NCBI GenBank assembly: GCA_037903475.1
Contig: JBAJFG010000058.1
Span: 434,001 to 498,000 of the forward strand
Source of the DNA: Ancylostoma caninum
Lineage: Eukaryota > Nematoda > Chromadorea > Rhabditida > Ancylostomatidae
Direction: 5' to 3'
Length of the DNA stretch: 64,000 nt
Under the pieces are notes generated by a model, which was given only the letters and a program-made list of their open reading frames with translations, had not been told where the DNA came from and did not search any database. Below, piece after piece: positions 1 through 11,380 of this stretch. Each line of letters begins with the position of its first letter. The stretch's first letter is position 1. The translations under genes and the position numbers were made by a program.

Positions 1-499
1 GCTATACTGGGTTTTACCAGAGACGATGGATTGGATGACAGCAGAGAAAAAGAACGCGAGAAAGTATGCAGCAGTTACAGGGGAATGAGAGAAAAGCAGG
101 TTATCTGCACGTATACTCGACTATCGTCGCGTTTGAAACAAATTATAGTGTGCGGTTGGTACAGCTGTTCCGAGCTCGTTCATGAGAATCGTACTCTGAG
201 GTCAATTCAGGAAAAAATGGGTATAATTCATTACGGGGAAGAGCACAGGTAATTGGGGTAACAGAGTCGTGATCAGCGTTGAATGCTGCATGTGACAGTA
301 CATGCCTTGTTACGATTATTTTCCTGTGAATCCCACTCCTGAATATCTGTCACAAGTTTAGATTTATAACGTAGCAAAAGAGAGGATGATCATGTCAACA
401 TAGCTGGGTAGAGAGCGTGAAGCTGAGCTGTGACTAGGAATTCAAACCAGGCGTGTGCGTAGTTGCGGCCTACGATCTTTTTACAAATTGAGTTTTTAC
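1..499. other. No gene seen; probably intron 7 of lectin gene A
   Basis: The exon ending at 500 is followed on the minus strand by a GT donor. The expected last exon, which in the three paralogues ends in CKKPA-(L/S)-H-stop, is absent here. The stretch is therefore most likely intron, with the final exon off the left edge. Short open frames here resemble nothing known. Confidence 0.5.
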
Positions 500-2152
500 C
501 TGAGCGCAGTGTTCTTTGCCCCTTTTGTCGTCTGGCTGAGAGGGACCCCACTTCAGGTAATCGAGCGGTGTCCCATCGGTCCAAGTCCAAGCTTGTGATG
601 TCGGGTAATCAGCTTGTTTCAGACCAATCCATGTGAGATCGGCTTCCTTCTTGTATTCGACGCCGGCTTTTGAAATGTCTGGAACACAATAATGTCTCTC
701 GTACAGGAAGAACTCTTTAAACTTATTCTCGTGCACAGTGTAGTATACAAGAACATGGTGTAGACATGGAGGTCTAAAATTTTCCAAACATTTCATTTCA
801 CCAGGTAGTGACTCCTATAAAGAATCCGTTTTCCCAAACATTTGCTTCTATTTATGGAATTTCAGATTCGCCAGCAGAGGTTTTTTTTGAAAGTTCTTGG
901 GGATTCGCAGTAACTCAGTACCCACCCATTGGTTTTTTTTCTGAAGGTTGAGACATGATTTTGATCAAAGTGCTGAAATTCAACCAGTTTTCTCTCTGCT
1001 CTTGTCAGGAATCTGTCCATTTTACCTGCCTGTCGGATACCCAACCTCTTTTTGCTAACCTCAAGCAAACACCCTAAGAAAATAATGGCATGCCAATGGT
1101 GGCCATTATAGCAATTTATCGGAAGTTTTAATTTATCTTCTGCTATTTATCTCTCCTTCAACAGAAACCCACCGGCAACAAAAACATTCTCTTCATCGCT
1201 GTGGATGGAGGCGAGATGCCCTCCATTAGACATGCAGAACATTTCTGCGTTGTCGAACGTAGCCCACAAGAAGTACTAAAAACAAGTGTATCTATACATA
1301 GTCTTTCTTTACAGAATTCCCAAAGAAAAGTTAAGCGTACCCTGTAACACGAATCGGTCTTGTCAAAGTAGGCCCATCCTGAGTCACAGTGGCCAACGGC
1401 CGCTAAACAGTACCTTTCTACCTTTAAACACAGTACTCTTTATAGTACTGCCGCATTTTATAAGCTTACGTGGAAACGTCGGGCATCCACCCGGTGTCGG
1501 GCATGGTGGGCATGTTGGCGCTGGGACACTGGCAGTGATGGCACAGACGTAGGGGTACGCTGCGTTGCAGGCGACACTTGTCCATGTCCCATCCACGCTG
1601 TTCATCACAGCACACGTCGCTGTGGCGTTAGGTTGGCCTGCCACGAATATTTTCTATAAACTATCAGGACATATCAAAGTTAGGAAGCATTGACTTACTA
1701 GCAGCCCAGTTGGTATAGTTAGAGTTCGAGCCGTCCGACCAACTCCATGAGGGAGCGGACAGTTTGTTCAAGCCGATGTAAGAATAGCGGGTTCTTTGTG
1801 ACTGCAATGTCTCTGAAAAATTTGCTCAGTGATTCCATACGCTGGAGCTTTCAATAAGGAGAAGACTTATGTAGATTTAGTTTCGCACCTGTAAGCATCG
1901 CATTTTCATAACCGCTGGAAACGGAGGCGACATGACCACCAGCAGAGATGCATGCTTCCTCAGCGAGGTAGAAAGGTTGTGGATCGCTCACGAACTTGTA
2001 GCACCTACGAATTGAACCCTCCATCATCGATAGCCTCACTCTCGAGGTAGTTATCTGTGCAAGGTTTACCTGTTGAACTCCTGGTGATATACGGTGCCTA
2101 ATGGACAGTTAGCGCTGCCTAGCGCGAACAGAGCAGCCAGGAAGAGCAGCAT
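500..2152 (-). CDS. Secreted double C-type lectin domain protein, gene A (3' exon outside window)
   Basis: Exons read from the sequence, minus strand, in order: 2152-2070, 2004-1889, 1812-1699, 1637-1470, 1402-1341, 1275-1173, 678-500. All introns are GT-AG and phases stay open, giving 275 codons so far. The start is the ATG at 2152, which opens a hydrophobic signal peptide (MLLFLAALFALGSA) followed by mature NCPLGT. CTLD1 runs from CYKF to YVCAI and has YIGL in place of WIGL. A Cys/Pro linker (CPPCPTPGGCP) follows, then CTLD2 from GHCDSGWAY, with LTWIGL and the galactose-type Ca2+ motif QPD in WGPSQPD. CTLDs with QPD commonly bind galactose or GalNAc when paired with WND; the WND exon is missing here. 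The protein is likely secreted. Its biological role is not shown by sequence; nematode relatives are often gut or immune lectins. The paralogues predict one more 120-nt exon. Confidence 0.88.
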
Positions 2153-3227
2153 AACGCCAACGAAGTTCTTATCTCTCGCAAAGCATCGAAACGGCTGCTG
2201 TGCTATCGTTTGAACCTGATCGCTAATGAGTTTTTTTGAGCAACTTTTACCAGTCATCATTACTTAAAATATATTTTCACACATTGTTAAGAACCTTCGA
2301 AGGTGACAGGAAGAAAAAGAAAGAAACTTGATATGGGACGTTTACTGCTCACCATTTGCTGCTTGTTTTCAAACTAAATTACTCTGTTAAATGTGCGAAA
2401 AGGTCTAACTCGAGATTTTGAATGAAACTACGTTGCTTACTAATTTTCGGGATCAACTGAGAAAATCAATGATTATCCGGCATCTATGAGAGGTTCCAGT
2501 TGGCTGATTGCGCACATCGCATCACCTGCGTCTGAACACTCTGACTTCCTGCGCATCCACACATTGAAGTCACCGTTCTTATACTCTGTGGTGCGGCGCG
2601 TGTGGGAAGGCTCCCTATGCTGGAGGTCTTCTGTCTGACTACTTTGAAAAATTGTGATTTGCGGTGCATTCACAGATGCAAAATCGGCGACGCGATATTT
2701 TCATTCAGGATGTTTATGCCGCGTCCACCGGTCTTCATTGGAAATTCAAAGAGAGATATGTGTGTCTGATGCGCGACTGCCGCATATGACTATTATAAAT
2801 TTCCCTTATCGTAGGCAACCCTTTCAATGATCATTCCAGTCCACCGGAATCTCAAGTTTGCAAAGCGACTATACCCGACTGTATCACCAAACATTCCCGC
2901 GTGCGTGTCATCGCAAATAAGAAACACATGGAAAGTTAAGGAAAATCTCAAAAACAAAACTATAAAAATTGACATAACTTAGGTCACTGGAAGTAAATAT
3001 ATGAGAGCAGTGATAAAAGTGAGAAATTAAAAATGAGCTAACGAGAAACTTTTGACTTCTCTATACAGTGCTGAAAAATTTATTGTCGTGGGTAATGGTA
3101 ATTTACTGCATATTTGCACAAGAATAACCGCTAATAGATAAATATTCATCCTTGTGACTAAAACAATGCCGCATGATATTAAGGCATCTGCTAGCCATTT
3201 TAATATCCGTGTAAATAGATATAAAAC
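2153..3227. other. Intergenic, nothing recognised
   Basis: This is upstream of gene A on its strand. There is no CTLD exon, RNA gene or clear repeat. A promoter for gene A should lie just right of 2152, but no motif can be defended. Confidence 0.4.
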
Positions 3228-3448
3228 TACTTGGCGTAGCTTCGTTGAGCCGACACGAGGTTGTTAAAGGTCTTTATTAGACTGATGCGTTTCGCCGAAA
3301 TCCCCTTTTTCAGAGCCTGAAAGGTCAGTATCGAGCAATCTACCCGGTCAAACGCCTCTTCAACTTCCCACAAATTCTTGACCACTCTCGTAATAGCACA
3401 ACCAACCGGAAAAGATGTAGCAAGCACGGTACCTACTCCACGATCCAC
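3228..3448 (-). mobile_element. Penelope-like element 3' tail fragment
   Basis: Read on the minus strand, the segment ends with a module CTGAAAAAG...CGAAACGC...CTAATAAAG. The same kind of module (CTGAAGA...CGAAACGT...CAATAAA) closes the two Penelope-like copies at 7.6 and 10.0 kb, and the relic near 32.8 kb. Only the tail is left; no GIY-YIG or RT sequence remains. The call rests on this shared module alone. Confidence 0.5.
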
Positions 3449-3828
3449 AGATGTTGGTGGTGGACACGACCGCTACAGAGTCAGTAAGGGCGCTACTGGA
3501 GACAGATCAAAAGAGATCTAAAGAGAATTGATCAAAAGAATTGAATCTGTTGTCAAAACTTGCTGTAGTTATCGAATAGAAAAAGTGGTTTTCCTGCCTG
3601 TCAGTTTGCATTCAGGCCTTACACTTCAACAGTCAAGTCAAGAAAAGAAAAAAACTAATTGAAAAACGGAAGAGTACGCTTCGTTTCAGACTTTTTTAAA
3701 ATGTTTGACAGAACTATGTATGTACTTTCTCCATCGTGTGGATGAAATTAGTGGACGTTTTAAGGAGTCATACGTCAGATTTCGATCTTCCCATTCCCAG
3801 GTGTTTCACACATGGGTGCGCCTTTCTT

Positions 3829-3843
3829 CCCCCCCCCCCCCCC
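3829..3843. repeat. Poly-C tract
   Basis: A run of 15 C lies in otherwise unremarkable intergenic DNA. The region 3449-4337 around it holds nothing else I recognise. Confidence 0.9.
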
Positions 3844-4337
3844 ACCCATTCCGTTTCTTTTAGCAACATGCCTTAATGAGATAAAACGGTGCGATAGCGG
3901 AACTTCTCCGTCATTAATGAGCTTCTGTGATTAGTTTCACTGGTGTATTCTGTCTTCTGGTCTTTGAACAAACTTACGGAACAAAGATTGCTCTTCATGT
4001 TTCCATGCAGTTATAATTATTTGAGGGAGCACACACTATTACTACGCTTACGTTACACATTCTTCTGGTTATATCGTTCTTTAGGACATAGTTCCATGGA
4101 CATGGACTATGCATTCCTTACGGACATATGTAGTATGGACATAAATGAGAGGCTATGGGGTACATGGGTACATCTGAAGGACAGGCGTACCACATAGTTG
4201 AAAAAAAAAGCTGGCCGTATTTTCGAAAGCAAAATGAGGTGTTTTCTTACTTTTCATGCACATACATATTTGCATGACGTCACAGCTACTTCTGTTTTGG
4301 AGAATCTGAGCATTGAAACATGATGACTTGATAGAAC

Positions 4338-4343
4338 TTTATT
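4338..4343 (-). promoter_or_regulatory. Polyadenylation signal AATAAA of lectin gene B
   Basis: TTTATT on the plus strand reads AATAAA on the minus strand, 20 nt past the TAA stop of gene B. This is a normal distance for a nematode 3' UTR. Confidence 0.65.
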
Positions 4344-4362
4344 AGAAGTTTTAACTGCACGA

Positions 4363-7342
4363 TTAGTGTGAGGCAGGCTTCTTGCAGACGTATGCTCGCA
4401 TCTCGGTCGTGCATTCACAGTCATTCCAGCGTTGGTAGCTTGTATCCTTAGCGGGCTCCTTGCCAATGTAGTCACTATGGGTCTGAAAGCGAATTTTACT
4501 GGTACTGACATACTCCATGAGCTAGCTGGACATCTTTACTCACCTGGCCACAATGCTCCAGTCCCTTGTAATTGTCGGGCTGTCCTGGAGCCCACATCAT
4601 GTAATCCACCGCTGTGCCGTCTGTCCACGTCCATTTTGTATCCTGGGGGTAATTGGCCTGCCTTAGACCGATCCACGTGAGGTCGGCGCCACTCTTGTAG
4701 TCGGTACCAGATTTGGAAACATCTACAGCATTTCAATTGGATAGTAACTGATTTGAGACCTCAGAACGAAAGAGCTGAACCTGCAACGAAGGTATTTTCT
4801 TCAGTGCTGTGTATGGAAGCGAGGTGACCTCCATTCGATACGCACACCTGTTCGGCGTCCTCGAAAGTGGCCCAGAGAAAGTACTGAAACGAAGTCAATG
4901 AAAGTCGTCAATGTCAACAGACCTGAGGAGATAGCTCACTCTGTAGCAGGAGTCAGTCTTCTTGAGGTAGAACCAGCCATTTTGGCAGTGGCCTGGTTGA
5001 CCTTAAAGGTTGCCCGTCATTCACTTTTCACGTTAAAGGGAGTAGCTCCAAGCTTCACTTACGAGGAGGTGCAGGACACGTTGGGAGGGCTGGACATGTG
5101 GGACAGGTGACCGGAGGGATGTTCGAGGTGAAGGCGCAGACGTACGGGTATGAAGCGGCGCAGTTAACGGAGAGCCAGGTTCCGTTCAGAGCCTCCACTG
5201 TGCACTGAGACGACGCAGAGGGTTGACCTGAAAGGACATCTCTAAGCATTTCAGAGGATTCCAACTGCTTTAGCCTTGAGTCTAAGGTGGCGTAAACTAT
5301 TTCCACTAAGATTGGCATATTCCAGTCGCGGACGCATAGGAGAGGGCGCACCCGCCCCCCTCGAATTTTCAAGACTGCTTTGTAAAGAAATAAATACATT
5401 GTATAGGCTTATTTTTTATTGTTTGTTTCTGCTTTTACTTTCGAAAAATATTCATAATTAATTATCTAATATCAAAATTAGCATTTTTAGCAATTTTGAC
5501 ATCCCATCTGGGTCCACCGAGAGGCGGAGTTGCCAATTTTCACAACGTCCCCCCCTGGCTAGCAGCTTCTGCGTCTGGCACTGGCCTATACATAGCTCGC
5601 AGCCCTGAGACTGGCTATAAAGTAGGGACATAGTGGAGAACATATGAAGGTGCGTTTTATGCGCGAAAACCTTCACCATACTCGCGCAAAGTTGTGAATA
5701 GCAAGGACCGACTATGACAAATTACCTGAGTTACCCCCCCCCTCCGCCTATCGTGATGTCGCACGACCCATATAAACATCACGAGTTGAACTACCAATTC
5801 AAAAGAAACACTTGTTTACGTACAGGTAGTTCCTTCAGGGTTCCATTCGCACTTCTCTTATGCTCGGAATCGCTTCCACCATTTGGTTTGTAAAAGGTCC
5901 TCGCTGTTCTGCAATTTTGCTAGCTTTTCCCCATTCTCTCCTTTTTAGCACTCGCAAGTGCTTTTCTTGTTTTGTAGGATGCTTGTCACCACTTTCTTGG
6001 AAAATCGAATATTCTTGGTCATTAAAAGTGGGAATCGTTCTTGCCCAAAATGGTTGGAGAACACCTAACGGGAAGAAGTGAAGCTACAAAAGCGTGGGTG
6101 ATGAGTGGGCAACAATGTAAAATCTCAGTTCATAGACCTTACAAGAGCCTAGAATTGCGCAAGTGCGAGGTACATACTTCCATAGAACTATTTTGTTTCC
6201 CTAATGTTCGTAATTGCGTGGGAGGTACGTGTTTAGTCTCCACAAACTGATTCAGTTTCCAGGAAAATTCCTGAGACTATCCGGACTCGGAAACAAGCAG
6301 GAGTTGTTTTTTACAGTGCAATGCAAAAGAAAATCTGCACAAATTAATTCAGTTTCCAGGAAAATTCCTGAGACTATCCGGACTCGGAAACAAGCAGGAG
6401 TGGTTTTTTACAGTGCAATGCAAAAAACTATTTCGAAAATCATGTCTCGGAGCTTGTTGATCAAAAAGAAATAGGAAGACTGTCACTGTAAGATAGGCCG
6501 ACGAGATCCATTCAGATTCTTTAATATTTCTGCTTCATAAGCCTATTGACACTTGAAGAAAAAAAACCTACGATAGCTTTGTCTTTTGCCTTGTAACAGG
6601 AAGTGGTGAGTATTTCCTGACGATTTTTCATGAATAAATTGCGAGCAGGTCCTATTACTCTATTCTCGTTCCTAGATAATTTAACAAAGCGCATTCAAAA
6701 ATAGCATATTTGTATTCATCGTGATCATATTTGTAATCAAAGGAGCTGTCGGCGAGTGATCCTCAAGAGGTGCAAAGACTTGTACGCCTACGCTTTGGAT
6801 GGCAGGCACCCTTTCCTGTTCGATTCAGGATGATTGAAGACTACAAGGTATCAAAGTACTTATAAAAATACCTAGCCCCCAATTCGTAAAAGTGGAAGCA
6901 TTGTAGCCATCAATCCAGGACCAATCGCTGCTCACCATACGATTATAGCCGATGAAGAAGGGAGCTTTCAAGTTTTGTGACGTAGCGGTTTCTGGAACGA
7001 TAGCACGGTCAACAAAATCGCTTGCAAAAGAGCTTGTTCCCCAAAATATTGTGAGCACCTGCCAACATGGCGTTCTCGAAGCCATTTTCCACTGAGACTA
7101 GGTGTCCTCCGATGGCCTGGCATGCCTCCTCAGCCATATAGAACGGCTGCCGATCGGTGCTGAACTTGTAGCATCTGAAACCACGCTCATTAATATTTGC
7201 CGCGACAGATTCCTCCGGGAAATTTTGCAATGACCTCAATAATTAGAGTTATTCACCTTCCGAACTCGGGATGGGAGATGGTTCCAATTGGGCAGTCAGC
7301 AACGACAGCTGGCAACAAAGCGACGAACAGCAGCAGCAGCAT
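4363..7342 (-). CDS. Secreted double C-type lectin domain protein, gene B (complete)
   Basis: Eight exons on the minus strand: 7342-7257, 7174-7059, 6991-6872, 5227-5063, 5001-4940, 4883-4781, 4722-4544, 4482-4363. They give 316 aa with GT-AG introns and matching phases throughout. Residues 1-15 (MLLLLFVALLPAVVA) form a signal peptide. CTLD1 spans about 30-139 (CYKFSTDRQPFYMAEEAC to YVCAF) and lacks an EPN/QPD motif (GQPS instead), so it is probably not a Ca2+-sugar site. A Cys/Pro linker covers 140-165. CTLD2 covers about 166-314, with LTWIGL, WAPGQPD and WND, the galactose-type Ca2+-binding set, and the protein ends in CKKPASH. Intron 3 is 1.6 kb and includes a 97-bp tandem duplication. This is the best-preserved family member and the template for exon calls in A, C and D. 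The ligand is unknown. Confidence 0.92.
6241..6427. repeat. 97-bp tandem duplication in intron 3 of gene B
   Basis: Two adjacent copies start at 6241 and 6338. Both contain TTCAGTTTCCAGGAAAATTC and continue to TACAGTGCAATGCAAAA with only a few substitutions. It is a recent local duplication with no coding role. The rest of this intron (5228-6871) shows nothing recognisable. Confidence 0.9.
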
Positions 7343-7585
7343 TGTGCTCTCTGGTCTTATCAGCTCACTGGAAAACCACAGTTTGTGCCTTGTCGGCCAG
7401 TTGGACCTATCATTCTTCACAACTACCTCTGCTGTGGAATTAGTTCTTCGATTCATCGTGATTCGTCTTAACATGTAATACAATACTGGGCATCTGTGTA
7501 TCAGTTCCAGAAGCAGATAGGAAGGTTGGCATGGAAATAGTATGGCGCCCATCAAAATGGAGAGCTCTTGCAGGAATACAACTAC

Positions 7586-8697
7586 TAAATATCAATTATG
7601 AATGCTTCTGCGCCTTACAGGTTGTTACATGAGCACGTTTATTGGCCTAACGTTTCGACTATACGTCGTCTTCAGAGGCCTGAAAGCGGTTCAAGGTGTT
7701 ATTAATTTACGACTTAACCTATCAAACGCCTCCTCTCCCAGTGCGTTCGACTCGTTTCAGTTAGAACACTGTGAGACCCGTAGCAGAAAATGACACTCAC
7801 CACGTGCTCCTACGAATTTGGCGGAGATGGACTTCCGCTTTGGTGTTATAAACAGATCCGCTTTGGTGAGCGAGTGCGGACTACTGGCTCTGCTGGTGTC
7901 ACTTGCCGAGCATAAATAGTCCTGGCAATCTTATAGCTCACACAATGATAGAAAAGGCATTAGGTCGCTGGTGATTGCTAAATGCTCATTTCTGCCGTTC
8001 ATTCTGGGATTCCGCTTACAGATCCAGAATGCCTCAAGGGTTTTTCTGGCCGATGTTTGTGGTTCGTAAGCAAGAATGGTACATTTTACATCGAAATCAA
8101 GTCCATCATGGTCTTCCCTTCTATGTTTCCCCAAGGGTGTTATCAGACTCTCCCGTTTTTTACTAGCTATGTGCTCATTCAATCGTACAGAGAGCGGTCG
8201 ACCGGTCTCTCCAATATACTGCGCATGACATGTTAAGCATTCATTTTCGTATATCACCCCAGTTTTCGCACAATCCCCAACTTTGCCATAAAAACAGACA
8301 ACACAATTTCGGAGATACAGGCTCTGTCGTAAAGTCTGTTTCGGATCAACTGACGTTTGATATTTTCGTTAGGAATGTTGACAAGAATAACGTCATCGTC
8401 AAGTTGGGCTCGAATAAGACATTGCCTGATTGCGATGCTAATCCTATCTGAAATGAAGGGCAAGCATAACGGGATTTTATTAGTGCGCAGTTCAGCTGAA
8501 CTAGTAACTCGTGGAGTTCGGGTTCGCTTTCCTTTTGCTTGATAACCATTACTGCGCAATATACTGGAAGCCAATGTTAGGGAATCTTACTTCTCTGCTT
8601 CGCCGCTGCTTACGCCAATAGCCGTTTTGATCATGTTGCGGACAACAGCGCGTTTTACGGATGTCGGGTGGGCTGACAAAGCGTGTACGATAATATT
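7586..8697. repeat. Left arm of 1.1-kb inverted repeat
   Basis: Its reverse complement matches 8889-9999 from end to end (1112 versus 1111 bp). The arms are separated by about 190 bp. Differences I noticed include CAA/TAA, Val/Ala, Leu/His, Ser/Leu and Gly/Ser codons plus one base near 7841. Identity is therefore very high. Confidence 0.9.
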
Positions 8698-8874
8698 TTT
8701 CGAATTCTCCTTTCGATACCATTTGACGTGGACCATACCATTCGACAATTTCAGCTGTGTATTCAAATATGGAAGCCAACCGTCGCGCGGGGTCTCTCTC
8801 GTTGGCGTTATGTACTGCGACTGTTGATTGAGAATTTTGAAGCACTCATCCATTTCGGCTTGCGTTGAAGTCAA
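7931..8874 (-). pseudogene. Penelope-like RT C-terminus plus GIY-YIG endonuclease, broken
   Basis: The thumb region reads SAHPTSVKRAVVRNMIKTA, a hallmark of Penelope-like RTs. It is cut by an in-frame TAA after SGEAEK, where the right copy has CAA. A second break is a single-base frameshift just before the Cys-rich linker (CVVCFYGKVGDC in the shifted frame), shared with the right copy. The GIY-YIG domain then reads ECLTCHAQYIGETGRPLSVR, with NEH and a downstream Glu in TLEAFW. In intact elements this endonuclease nicks the target while the RT primes. Two lesions make this copy inactive. Confidence 0.85.
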
Positions 8875-8888
8875 GTCGTTGGAGTCAA

Positions 8889-9655
8889 AATATTATCGTA
8901 CACGCTTTGTCAGCCCACCCGACATCCGCAAAACGCGCTGTTGTCCGCAACATGATCAAAACGGCTATTGGCGTAAGCAGCGGCGAAGCAGAGAAGCAAG
9001 ATTCCCTAACATTAGCTTCCAGTATTTTGCGCAGTAATGGTTATCAAGCAAAAGGAAAGCGAACCCGAACACCACGAGTTACTAGTTCAGCTGAACTGCG
9101 CACTAATAAAATCCCGTTATGCTTGCCCTTCATTTCAGATAGGATTAGCATCGCAATCAGGCAATGTCTTATTCGAGCCCAACTTGACGATGACGTTATT
9201 CTTGTCAACATTCCTAACGAAAATATCAAACGTCAGTTGATCCGAAACAGACTTTACGACAGAGCCTGTATCTCCGAAATTGTGTTGTCTGTTTTTATGG
9301 CAAAGTTGGGGATTGTGCGAAAACTGGGGTGATATACGAAAATGAATGCTTAACATGTCATGCGCAGTATATTGGAGAGACCGGTCGACCGCTCTCTGTA
9401 CGATTGAATGAGCACATAGCTAGTAAAAAACGGGAGAGTCTGATAACACCCTTGGGGAAACATAGAAGGGAAGACCATGATGGACTTGATTTCGATGTAA
9501 AATGTACCATTCTTGCTTACGAACCACAAACATTGGCCAGAAAAACCCTTGAGGCATTCTGGATCTGTAAGCGGAATCCCAGAATGAACGGCAGAAATGA
9601 GCATTTAGCAATCACCAGCGACCTAATGCCTTTTCTATCATTGTGTGAGCTATAA
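8889..9655 (+). pseudogene. Penelope-like RT thumb plus GIY-YIG endonuclease (one frameshift)
   Basis: Open from the truncation to 9332 (IIVHALSAHPTSAKRAVV ... NRLYDRACISE), then one base out of frame with the Cys linker and the GIY-YIG domain, which runs to 9655. The domain shows CLTCHAQYIGETGRPL, then RLNEH and a later TLEAFW. It lacks the TAA that interrupts the left copy, so it is the less damaged of the two. The frameshift is identical in both copies. Confidence 0.82.
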
Positions 9656-9999
9656 GATTGCCAGGACTATTTATGCTCGGCAAGTGACACCAGCAGAGCC
9701 AGTAGTCCGCACTCGCTCACCAAAGCGGATCTGTTTATAACACCAAAGCAGAAGTCCATCTCCGCCAAATTCGTAGGAGCACGTGGTGAGTGTCATTTTC
9801 TGCTACGGGTCTCACAGTGTTCTAACTGAAACGAGTCGAACGCACTGGGAGAGGAGGCGTTTGATAGGTTAAGTCGTAAATTAATAACACCTTGAACCGC
9901 TTTCAGGCCTCTGAAGACGACGTATAGTCGAAACGTTAGGCCAATAAACGTGCTCATGTAACAACCTGTAAGGCGCAGAAGCATTCATAATTGATATTT
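8889..9999 (+). mobile_element. 5'-truncated Penelope-like element, right copy (inverted arm)
   Basis: Plus-strand copy of the element at 7586-8697, truncated within the RT thumb at the sequence AATATTATCGTACACGC. It carries the thumb motif, the Cys-rich linker, the GIY-YIG domain and the 3' tail. The tail ends with CTGAAGACGACGTATAGTCG followed by AAACGTTAGGCCAATAAACG, and then AATTGATATTT at the junction. It is joined head to head with the left copy. Confidence 0.85.
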
Positions 10000-11190
10000 C
10001 ATCAACATGCCCAGGTTTTATGAAGAGAGTACATGGAAATTGCTAAACAACTACTAAAAATATTGCTTTAATGTGAAATAATTGAAAGTAAATGTCCAAA
10101 AACCATAATGTAAATAGGGGAAGAAAATAAGCTCCTGCGAAATTCTGTGAAGCAATTCATAGTAGAAGCACGAAACGCTCAGGAGTGATATGAGCAGGTA
10201 AGCTATGCTATGCAAATGCTTGGCGAAATTCGATTGCCCTGGCGGACAACTGCAAGCTCTCCCACTGGTTCTGATGCTCGGAGCAGACCAATTCCTGCGA
10301 GGATACAAACAAATAGCGATGCGGGACAGCATACCGAGTGGAAAGAACGTATTCACTACCCATTTTATTTTGAGAAAACCGAAAAATCGCTTCACACTCC
10401 AGAGCATCAGAGCCATGGGGCGGAGCTTGTGAAAATCGGTAAATTTCGCCTAGTGGTTGACGCCCAGTAATGGTGCTTAGGGTTTGCGTAAACCATGTAC
10501 TGTTAGACTAACTGACGTTCATTTTGATAATTTCATCTGATTACTTTCGCAAATAGTGGTATCAATTTAGAATTGAAAGATATGTAAGTAAAAACTGAAA
10601 GATCGCTCATAGTCATAATTGGATGAGCAGGACTTTTGCAAAAAAGTCAGATTGTAACAATTCATAAGCTTGATACAAGAGCTCTGTCGAGCTAATTCAT
10701 TATATTTCCCTCAGAAAAAATGTCATATGTATGAAGAAGAATGTTGAGTACTATTGCCCAGTTTTCACATCAGACCTCCATTACAGGAGTGCTTTCTGGG
10801 GATTCGTCTTGTTAAATTTTGGAATCTTTTCAGCGGTACTATGTGCGGCTCTCCTACTTTGAAAGAACTGAGGATTTCCTGATTTTTGTTTGACCCCATG
10901 CTGTTTGGTTATTTAACACTATGCGTGAAGTGGATGAAAACAGACAACTTCAAATTTTTCACTGATTCTTTTAGAAACTGCTAAATGTTGAGCAGATTAT
11001 ATCTTATTCTTAGCTGAATTTGTGGCAATGTGCCTTCGTTAATGTGTGTAGTATCAAACCCACAACAAAAATGTAGCCCTTACAACAACATAAATTCATC
11101 TTCAGAAACTTCAGAAAAAAACCACAACGAAAGTTCTGGTTGAACACTGTTGCTATCCTGTATACTGTGAGGGCGGCTGCCTGATTTTTT
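10000..11190. other. Intergenic; unrecognised open frames only
   Basis: Between the Penelope-like pair and the PAT-type element. Overlapping open frames of 75-120 codons (10054-10470) have no motif, signal peptide or repeat that I recognise and are probably chance. Confidence 0.35.
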
Positions 11191-11372
11191 GTGGGATTTT
11201 GAATTACGGGATACTTGGGATTGCGAAATTTCTGTAAGGCGCATAGCCGAATTTCGCAAGTAGACAATACCACGAGTGAGATCACGAGAGATCACGAGTG
11301 AGAACAACAATAGCAGCCCCTGTGATGAAATCGGGATTCATCCAGGTTCTTGCGTAACCAGCGAGCGGTGGT
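11191..11372 (+). repeat. PAT element terminal repeat A1
   Basis: 182 bp, matched nearly base for base by A2 at 15501-15682. Its 5' part contains an imperfect palindrome, TGCGAAATT...AATTTCGCA, that could fold as a hairpin. The first ATG of the gag frame lies 9 bp after the repeat. Confidence 0.92.
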
Positions 11373-11380
11373 GTTCGACT

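Larger units (their letters stand above)
7586..8874 (-). mobile_element. 5'-truncated Penelope-like element, left copy
   Basis: Minus strand. It encodes the end of a Penelope-like reverse transcriptase (RT) followed by a GIY-YIG endonuclease, then an untranslated tail. The segment 7586-8697 is the inverted counterpart of 8889-9999, with only a handful of differences. The 5' part (8698-8874) is unique to this copy and carries RT-thumb residues (TPRDGWLPYLNTQ, WYRKENSKNI). No complete RT core is present, so this is a fragment. Confidence 0.85.

Noticed and set aside
8357..9229. Open frames antisense to the Penelope-like copies
   Set aside because: Mirror frames opposite real RT/GIY-YIG coding sequence, duplicated only because the arms are duplicated.
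9900..9999. A canonical, active hammerhead ribozyme at the Penelope tail
   Set aside because: The CTGAAGA and GAAAC boxes are present, but stem II has a mismatch at its base, stem I does not pair and the cleavage position reads G. Reported only as hammerhead-like.
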